Of a DNA stretch of 24,138 bases, positions 19,386-24,138 are shown piece after piece. Position 1 is the first letter of the stretch; the number at the start of each line of letters is the position of its first letter. The notes under the pieces were generated by a model. The model ran no database searches, was not told the origin of the DNA, and worked only from the letters and a program-made list of their open reading frames with translations. Both the position numbers and the translations under genes were made by a program. Location of the stretch: positions 1 to 24,138 of the forward strand of contig JWZX01003353.1 of NCBI GenBank assembly GCA_001275005.1, read 5' to 3'. Source of the stretch: Chrysochromulina tobinii (taxonomy: Eukaryota; Haptophyta; Prymnesiales; Chrysochromulinaceae).

Positions 19386-20243
19386 CAGTCGTGCCCCACC
19401 GGCCTGATGTGCAACTTCCCGATCAGCACGTTGCGCCGCCGCGTTGGCGGCGGGCGACCCTCGGGGAGGCGAGTACATCATAAGGCCGGTGGGGCGCGTT
19501 CTGGGCGCGTCGGCGAGGAGGCTGCTGCCAGCGAGGAGGCTGCTGCCAGCGAGGGGGCTTCTTTGGCAGAGTCGACGATCACATAAGAATGGATTGATGG
19601 TGACGCAAGGCGTGACATCACCTTGGGTGGCAATGAAGGCATGTGGCCGCGAGCTGCGCACGCAGCAGGCCCCTTGCCTGAGAAAGCACATACCCACGGT
19701 CAACGCCTGTACTGGACCTGCGTGGCTCCGATGCCTATTTCATGTGGTGGAGTGGATGGGCATGGTCCCTCTTGTTCTGCTTCGTCGGGGAGATGGGTGA
19801 CGCGCGATTGTGCCGTCGCTGGCAAGTGCGCAAGGGAGGACGTTTGTCCGGAGAGTCCCGGAGCCGCACGAGCTTCTCGTAGCTGTTAAGCTGAGCTTGA
19901 ATGGCATCGAGGTTCTCCTGGGCGAGATGGTACTCACACGGTGACCCCGAGGTGACCCGACAGAGCACAGGCCCCGCCAGGGCGGCGAACGAGGCAGATT
20001 TTCGATGTATGATGGTGTAAAACCTCGCGCGTGTTCTCCTAATGCGGTGGCAAGAAGACCTAAGACCCGAACACGTCGCTGACGTGCAGCACGCACGCGG
20101 CACACACTCACGTGGCGACGAATCGCGATAGGCGCGGCATTTTGGGCCTTCATCAGAGGGCCCGATCACTGGCGCACAGCCACGTCGTCCTAAAATACTC
20201 GGCACGGTCATCTCCCCGATGCGCAACAGGAGCCGAACAGAGT
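19386..20243. other. Mostly non-coding interval between convergent genes
   Basis: About 860 bp between the convergent polyQ gene and the PDI selenoprotein gene. It holds a 103-nt foldback (19393-19495), a direct repeat GAGGAGGCTGCTGCCAGC (about 19515-19550), and, on the minus strand at about 19846-19938, a 31-codon protein-like stretch (E-Y-H-L-A-Q-E-N-L-D-A-I-Q-A-Q-L) with no visible start context. No gene supported; the rest looks like 3' flanks. Confidence 0.5.
19393..19495. repeat. Foldback element with 13-bp perfect terminal arms
   Basis: GCCCCACCGGCCT at 19393-19405 is exactly inverted at 19483-19495. Inside, GATGT pairs with ACATC, and a central CGCCGCC/GGCGGCG stem lies around 19435. 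It begins 8 nt after the TGA that ends the coding-like +1 frame of the polyQ gene. It could be a 3' UTR stem-loop or a tiny MITE-like element; no clear target-site duplication seen. Confidence 0.7.
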
Positions 20244-20327
20244 GCGCAATGCGACCTATCATCGGTCCTGATCGCAACCTCGAATATCGAGGGTTGGGCG
20301 ATCGGACGTCATGCAGTCTCGTTGCGC
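20244..20327 (-). promoter_or_regulatory. SECIS element of the PDI selenoprotein mRNA
   Basis: On the minus strand, 63 nt after the TAA stop. Lower stem GCGCAA (20327-20322) pairs with TTGCGC (20249-20244). The non-Watson-Crick quartet is U-G-A-C (20311-20308) against C-G-A-U (20264-20261), giving U.U, tandem G.A/A.G and C.C. Above it GTCC/GGAC, one bulged A (20269), and GATCGC/GCGATC form the core helix. The unpaired AA lies at 20295-20294, 13 nt from the quartet. A short extra stem CCTCGA/TCGAGG with loop TAT follows, as in form-2 SECIS. In eukaryotes this hairpin recruits SBP2 and the Sec elongation factor to recode UGA. Folding done by eye. Confidence 0.88.
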
Positions 20328-20390
20328 TGCCTACTCGTGGCCGCCCGTTGCGCTGTTGGGGCGATGGACGTGCTGCTCTGCGATCTCGTC

Positions 20391-21020
20391 TTAAGCGGCT
20401 GGCGTAGCAGCCCGGATCAGCTTGATAATGGGATTGTATTTCTTCTGGAGGTCCTCGAGGTGCTTCTTGGATGCCTCGAAACGCTGCTTCAGCTCCACTT
20501 CCAGCTGGTCGTGCTCGCGCTGCTGGACCTTCAACGCATTCTGCAGCTTGACGAGACGTCCGTTACGACGCTCCGGGCTCATAGCCGCAAATTTCTCGAG
20601 ATCGACGAGCTGCTGCGGCGAGCACATCTCCTTGTGCTCGAGGCCACACGTTGGCCCGAGGGATGCGGCGTGCTTCTTGAGCGCATCGAGGCTGCGATCG
20701 CCCTCGTACTTCTCGCCCTCGTCATCGCCGGGTCCAAATGTCTTGATTGTAGGGTAGCCCTGGACGCCATGCTTGTCGCACAGAGACTTGCCCGCCTGCG
20801 TGCAGTCCACGTCCGCGATCAGCACGTTCGTGGAGCCTGCATATTCTTCTGCGAGCTTGTCCCAATCTGGCTTCATCTTCTTGCAATGGCCTCACCAAGG
20901 CGCAAGGAATTTTACGAATGCGCTCTTCCCCTCGCGAGCCGCGTCGAATGTGTCCATCGTGTATTCGGTCGCACCATCCACGGCCAACACGGCCAGGAGC
21001 AGGACATTGACGCGCAACAT
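20391..21020 (-). CDS. PDI-like selenoprotein, single thioredoxin domain, Sec43-Gly-His-Cys46, 209 aa
   Basis: Thiol-disulfide oxidoreductase of the secretory pathway. From ATG at 21020, residues 1-~17 are a hydrophobic signal peptide (M-L-R-V-N-V-L-L-L-A-V-L-A-V). The thioredoxin domain (~18-125) has F-V-K-F-L-A-P-W-U43-G-H-C46-K-K, I-A-D-V-D-C, and the cis-Pro loop G-Y-P-T-I-K. Codon 43 is TGA (20892-20894), exactly where PDI has its first active-site Cys, and the frame continues uninterrupted for 166 codons to TAA. The C-terminal ~70 residues are a charged coiled helix. There is no KDEL-type ER retention tail (ends A-T-P-A-A). A SECIS hairpin lies in the 3' UTR. A PDI-like selenoprotein (EhSEP2) is known from the haptophyte Emiliania huxleyi; orthology is inferred. 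Divergent from the signal peptidase gene. Confidence 0.92.
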
Positions 21021-21238
21021 TGAGGCCGAAGCCACGTCTCAGCCCTACCGATATCTTTTCACAAAGACCTATCTTTTTACAAAGTTCAGCACGAGCAGTT
21101 GAACAGATAGATGCGATTGGTCGACGATACCTAAATTGAAAAACGGAAAGCCGCGCCCTTCCGCGGCGTCCCGGACACAGAAACGGCGCCGTGCCGACGA
21201 GAGGGCCAGTTCGGCGGCCGGCCCCGAGCAAGGCTTCA
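21021..21238. promoter_or_regulatory. Putative shared bidirectional promoter, PDI selenoprotein / signal peptidase
   Basis: The divergent start codons at 21020 (minus) and 21239 (plus) are 218 bp apart. A 15-bp motif TATCTTTT(C/T)ACAAAG occurs twice, at 21052-21066 and 21070-21084, nearer the PDI gene. Both genes act in protein export and folding, so shared control is plausible; inferred from geometry. Confidence 0.5.
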
Positions 21239-23071
21239 ATGTGGTGGACGTTGTTGACGTTGGCTCTATACCGAAAGACAATCCCTTTCCCACGTCGCGT
21301 GCTCGCCAAGTTTCTCGCTGATGAAGCCAAAGCTGTGCCAGGCACGCGCATCGACTCACCGACATTTAGAGCCTGCGGTCACGACTGGCAGGTTTCCATG
21401 TACCCATTCGGTGGAAACGCCGATCCCTACTTTGCTGGGCGAGTCGGCGTGTACCTCAAGCTGCTGCAGCCCGCAGACAGCGGCAAAATTGAGGTGGACG
21501 CTTCATTTTCGCTGACGCTGCGCACGCTGCCGACAGCAGCTGCGGGGCAAACGGAACATGATGCATCGACGCAGCGTGGCATCTGCTTCCGGTGCGGTAT
21601 GACCTTCTGCGACGCAGCCGAGGCTGGCAACTCCGTCGGCCGTTGCGAGGACTGGGGTGCGCACGTGTACCCATCCGATCTGCTGCTGCGCGAGCTCGAG
21701 GTCATTGAAGGCGTCGAGGCGATGGTCGACGTGGAGCTCGAGGCGTGGGACTCGCGGCCAAGCCGCTTGGGCGCGAGCTTACTCGCCTTGTACGACCAGG
21801 TGCAGCGGTTGCCATTGAGGAGGCTGCGCACTGGCGAGGTCGTCGTCGCCCTCTCCAGCAGCGACAGCACCGGAGGATTCCGATCGATTGATGGTTCGGA
21901 GTATCGAGTGATGCGACTAGTGAGCGCTGACGGCAGCGCGTGCTTCGATTCAACACGTGCGGCCACCGCGTTCCTGCTACCGACGAATTCGAAGGCGCGC
22001 GAGGGCGGCACCTTCGCCACCAACGAGGCAAGCATGATGCGCGTCTTCTACGAGGTTGAGGGCGACCAGATGACGGCGCGAGATGCGGCCGCCATCCTAC
22101 GCGAGAGCAGCGACGGGCTGTTTGTCGGCATTGAGCCGTCGCACGACGCGGCCGCGGGCAGCATCGAATGGCCGATTGCGGTGCCCATCAGCCAGCTGCC
22201 GCCTCTGGCTTCACGCCTCGGCCTCCGTGCCCTGCCGACTCGGCTGCGGTATGCCCTGCGCACGAGGGCGCGTGGCTTGCTCCTGTTCCTGCTCATCGGC
22301 GCCTCGCCGCTTTGGGTGGGCTTCATCGCGTCGCAGTTCGTCTCCGCCTTTGCCATCCCATCGCGCAGCATGGAGGCGACGCTCCAGGTGGGCGATGTGG
22401 TACTCGCTGAGAAGCTCAGCTCGCGCCTCGGGCTCCCTTTCGAGGTGAACGATCTGGTGCTCTTCTCGCCTCCCCCTGAGCTCCAGAGTCTCGTCACTTC
22501 GGCTGGCGGAAAGCTGGGCAGCCGTGACTTGTTCATCAAGCGCGTGGCCGCCGTCGCCGGAGACACGGTCGCGCTGGATCCCTTCACTGGCGACGTGCTC
22601 GTCAACGGCGTGCGCCGCCCCATGCCTCCCCTCGCCTGCGCCGATCGCGCCCAGACCGAAGCGCCCAGCATGGCGCTCAGCATGACGCCCAGCGGCGGCA
22701 GCGGCGGCAGCGGCGGCAGCGGCAGCAGCGGCAGCAGCGGCAGCACTCGTACTGACGTCACGGGCGAGGTGCTTCAATCGCGGCTCGTTCCTCCTAACAG
22801 CATCTTTGTTCTTGGCGACTGCCCGGCACGATCGACTGACTCACGAGTGTGGGGCCCACTGCCTGTCGAGAACGTGGTGGCGCGCCCGGTGGTGCGTATC
22901 TGGCCAGTCGGCCGCCAAGGAGCGATCGTCAACACTGAAGACCTCAACCCGTTCCGTAGGGCTCTCGAGCAGGCTCAGCCAAGCCGAACCGCCCTAATTC
23001 GGGGGGAAATGGAGCAAGAGGGGCTTCGTGTACATCGAGAGCCGTTCGGGCGCGAACTTGTAGAACATTGA
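21239..23071 (+). CDS. MATH domain fused to type I signal peptidase (S26), 610 aa
   Basis: Signal peptidase I cleaves signal or thylakoid-transfer peptides using a Ser-Lys dyad. ATG at 21239 is the first in frame. A short hydrophobic/basic N-terminus is followed by a MATH/TRAF-like domain (~40-190): F-x-x-C-G-H-D-W-Q-V-S-M-Y-P-F-G-G, V-G-V-Y-L-K-L-L, later W-G-A-H-V-Y-P-S-D-L-L. Then a ~150-residue unrecognised region and a membrane segment (~343-365). The peptidase boxes follow: I-P-S-R-S377-M-E-A-T-L (catalytic Ser377), D-L-F-I-K434-R-V-A-A-V-A-G-D (catalytic Lys434), and L-G-D-C-x6-D-S-R-V-W-G-P-L-P (~525-543). A Gly-Ser insert separates the last two boxes. The bacterial/organellar SPase I dyad (Lys, not His) suggests plastid or mitochondrial origin. 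Peptidase call firm, MATH call moderate. Confidence 0.85.
   Translation: MWWTLLTLALYRKTIPFPRRVLAKFLADEAKAVPGTRIDSPTFRACGHDWQVSMYPFGGNADPYFAGRVGVYLKLLQPADSGKIEVDASFSLTLRTLPTAAAGQTEHDASTQRGICFRCGMTFCDAAEAGNSVGRCEDWGAHVYPSDLLLRELEVIEGVEAMVDVELEAWDSRPSRLGASLLALYDQVQRLPLRRLRTGEVVVALSSSDSTGGFRSIDGSEYRVMRLVSADGSACFDSTRAATAFLLPTNSKAREGGTFATNEASMMRVFYEVEGDQMTARDAAAILRESSDGLFVGIEPSHDAAAGSIEWPIAVPISQLPPLASRLGLRALPTRLRYALRTRARGLLLFLLIGASPLWVGFIASQFVSAFAIPSRSMEATLQVGDVVLAEKLSSRLGLPFEVNDLVLFSPPPELQSLVTSAGGKLGSRDLFIKRVAAVAGDTVALDPFTGDVLVNGVRRPMPPLACADRAQTEAPSMALSMTPSGGSGGSGGSGSSGSSGSTRTDVTGEVLQSRLVPPNSIFVLGDCPARSTDSRVWGPLPVENVVARPVVRIWPVGRQGAIVNTEDLNPFRRALEQAQPSRTALIRGEMEQEGLRVHREPFGRELVEH
22691..22745. repeat. 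Gly-Ser coding repeat in signal peptidase insert
   Basis: AGCGGCGGC and AGCGGCAGC nonamers code a Gly/Ser linker between the catalytic Lys box and the last conserved box of the peptidase. Likely a flexible, lineage-specific insert. Confidence 0.9.
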
Positions 23072-23175
23072 CAAATCTGAGCTGTGGGCTCTCGTCGGAC
23101 TTATAGCTCGCCGTCCCGCGCGCGTATAGAGCGTTACGTTGTCGGTGCCGTGCGTGCGCGCTGCTTGAGCCCTGG

Positions 23176-23380
23176 CCTCGACAACTCGACAGGAAACTCG
23201 ACAGGAACTTGACAGGCTACTCGACAGCTACTCGACAGGATAGCTCGACAGCTACTCAACAGACCTCGACAGCTACTCGATAGACCTCGACAGAAACCCT
23301 CTGACTCCATGCGCCTGCGCGTCAAGGTGTCAAGCTCGACAGCTCGACAGACCTCGACAGACCTCAACAGGCCTCGACAC
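23176..23380. repeat. CTCGACAG minisatellite, cluster 1
   Basis: Irregular array of CTCGACAG with variable spacers (GAA, CTA, AC), all in the same orientation, interrupted by a unique block at about 23291-23331. Confidence 0.9.
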
Positions 23381-23953
23381 GAGGTCTCCTCTAAAAGACT
23401 GGGTAAAGCCAGGTTAGAGCCCCACTCCTTCAAGGTGAAGGTTGATGGACCCACTGGTCAACTACACAACTTGGTGGCTGGATGATGGATGTACTTCTGT
23501 GGTGGACACCTTTCGTTCCACGTTCGTGCTCTTTGCCTCTTTCGTGCTCTTTTTGACCTAATTCTTCTCAGAATTGCATTAAGATTGCATTTTCTGGTCT
23601 TGAAACCAGTGGCTAGGTAGGGGTTTAGGGTGGGTATTACAAAAATAACAGTAAAGAAACCTGTGGCTATGTAGGGGTTAGGGGTTAGGGATTAGGGGTT
23701 AGGGTGTGACGTCCTGACGTCTCCGAGTTGATCTTCATCCGTTTGACCTAGTTTGGTTGGTGGTTTATATGTGTGGGTCCTCTAGGCCTACTGCTGTGAG
23801 AGTCAGAGTGTTTCATGCAAAATAGCAAAGCTACATGCCAGGCTCCAGCTCGACAGCACACTCGACAGCACATAACTCGACAGCCTCGACAGAGAAACTC
23901 GACAGGAACTCGACAGCTCGACAGCTACTCGACGCGCAGGCGCATGGAGTCAG
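23301..23953. repeat. 23-nt perfect inverted repeat, 607 bp apart
   Basis: The 23-mer at 23301-23323 (starting CTGACTCCATGC) is exactly reverse-complemented at 23931-23953. Each copy interrupts one of the two CTCGACAG clusters, which themselves lie in the same orientation. Confidence 0.9.
23610..23705. repeat. Telomere-like interstitial repeats (TTAGGG variants)
   Basis: Two related tracts, GTAGGGGTTTAGGGTGGG (from 23616) and a longer run of GGGGTTA/GGGATTA units ending at about 23705. Each is preceded by a similar GAAACC(A/T)GTGGCTA(G/T)GTAGGGG sequence, so the tract seems duplicated with its left flank. Confidence 0.8.
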
Positions 23954-24046
23954 CCTTGACAGGCTCGACAGGAACTCGACAGGCTCGACAAGGCTCGACA
24001 GGCAAGGCCTCGACAGCCCCTCGACAACGCTCAACGGGCTCGACAG
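23849..24046. repeat. CTCGACAG minisatellite, cluster 2
   Basis: Same unit and orientation as cluster 1, again with variable spacers and interrupted by the inverted copy of the 23-mer at 23931-23953. Confidence 0.9.
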
Positions 24047-24138
24047 CGCCCACCTTGTGGACTCGCAAAGCTGGATTTCCCGAGTTCTGGAACCCTCCTT
24101 TTTTTCTCTAAGGGGCGGAACGCTTTTTGAGCGCGTCG

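Larger units (their letters stand above)
23072..24138. other. Gene-free repeat region downstream of signal peptidase
   Basis: No gene supported in about 1.07 kb. It contains two CTCGACAG minisatellite clusters, a 23-nt inverted repeat nested in them, and telomere-like G-rich tracts in an AT-richer spacer (about 23400-23830). The 3' UTR of the signal peptidase gene should be at its left edge. Confidence 0.7.

Noticed and set aside
20876-21020. PDI as a pseudogene interrupted by TGA
   Set aside because: The stop is exactly at the catalytic Cys position, the frame is intact on both sides and a SECIS hairpin is present.
20112-21023. 303-aa plus-strand open frame over the PDI gene
   Set aside because: Antisense shadow of the PDI coding sequence; the minus strand has a clear thioredoxin domain, active site and SECIS.
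21191-21238. Upstream extension of the MATH-signal peptidase frame
   Set aside because: It would start at GTG; the first ATG is at 21239.
23176-24046. CRISPR-like array
   Set aside because: The unit is only ~8 bp with irregular short spacers in a eukaryotic context; it is a minisatellite.
1-24138. tRNA or rRNA genes
   Set aside because: I scanned for tRNA T-loop-like and rRNA-like signatures and saw none convincing; a covariance-model scan would settle it.

Overview
The window looks like nuclear DNA of a unicellular, GC-rich, probably plastid-bearing alga. Evidence: very large proteins of eukaryotic families (VPS13-type lipid-transfer protein, Derlin, RNA polymerase I subunit A49, SETD3/LSMT-type SET protein, MATH domain), two GT-AG introns with in-frame protein continuity on both sides, a selenocysteine UGA with a eukaryotic-type SECIS hairpin in the 3' UTR, many minisatellites and a TTAGGG-like interstitial tract. 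A single-domain PDI selenoprotein is reported from the haptophyte Emiliania huxleyi, so haptophyte is my best guess. Pelagophytes, which are also GC- and selenoprotein-rich, cannot be excluded.

Layout, left to right. 360-10414 (minus): one giant two-exon VPS13/chorein-like gene (about 3298 aa). 10415-11248: intergenic. 11249-14611 (minus): a two-exon gene joining a Derlin-like membrane domain to a degenerate transglutaminase-like domain (about 1091 aa). 14739-16232 (minus): SET-domain methyltransferase of the Rubisco LSMT/SETD3 class. 16392-17678 (minus): RPA49-like Pol I subunit. 17843-19228 (plus): unrecognised polyQ protein with a Cys/His cluster and a Tudor/Agenet-like C-terminal segment, apparently frame-broken near its end with coding-like sequence to 19385. 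19386-20243: mostly non-coding, with a 103-nt foldback. 20244-20327 (minus): SECIS element. 20391-21020 (minus): PDI-like selenoprotein with a U-G-H-C active site. 21239-23071 (plus): MATH domain fused to a type I signal peptidase. 23072-24138: no gene seen; CTCGACAG minisatellite arrays and telomere-like repeats.

How the genes relate: there is no operon. Three genes act in the secretory/membrane system (Derlin fusion, selenoprotein PDI, signal peptidase) and one is a predicted lipid-transfer bridge, but I infer no pathway from the neighbourhood. Two head-to-head pairs (RPA49 with the polyQ gene; PDI with the signal peptidase) have short gaps of 164 and 218 bp and probably share promoters.

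Most notable: (1) the Sec-PDI with a foldable form-2-like SECIS, in which the apparent stop codon is the active-site selenocysteine; (2) two unrelated introns with the same unusual structure, each split at AG|GT inside a 19-23 bp direct repeat whose offset equals the intron length and each filled with short tandem repeats, suggesting recent intron gain by duplication or introner-like insertion; (3) two unusual domain fusions, Derlin to pseudo-transglutaminase and MATH to signal peptidase.
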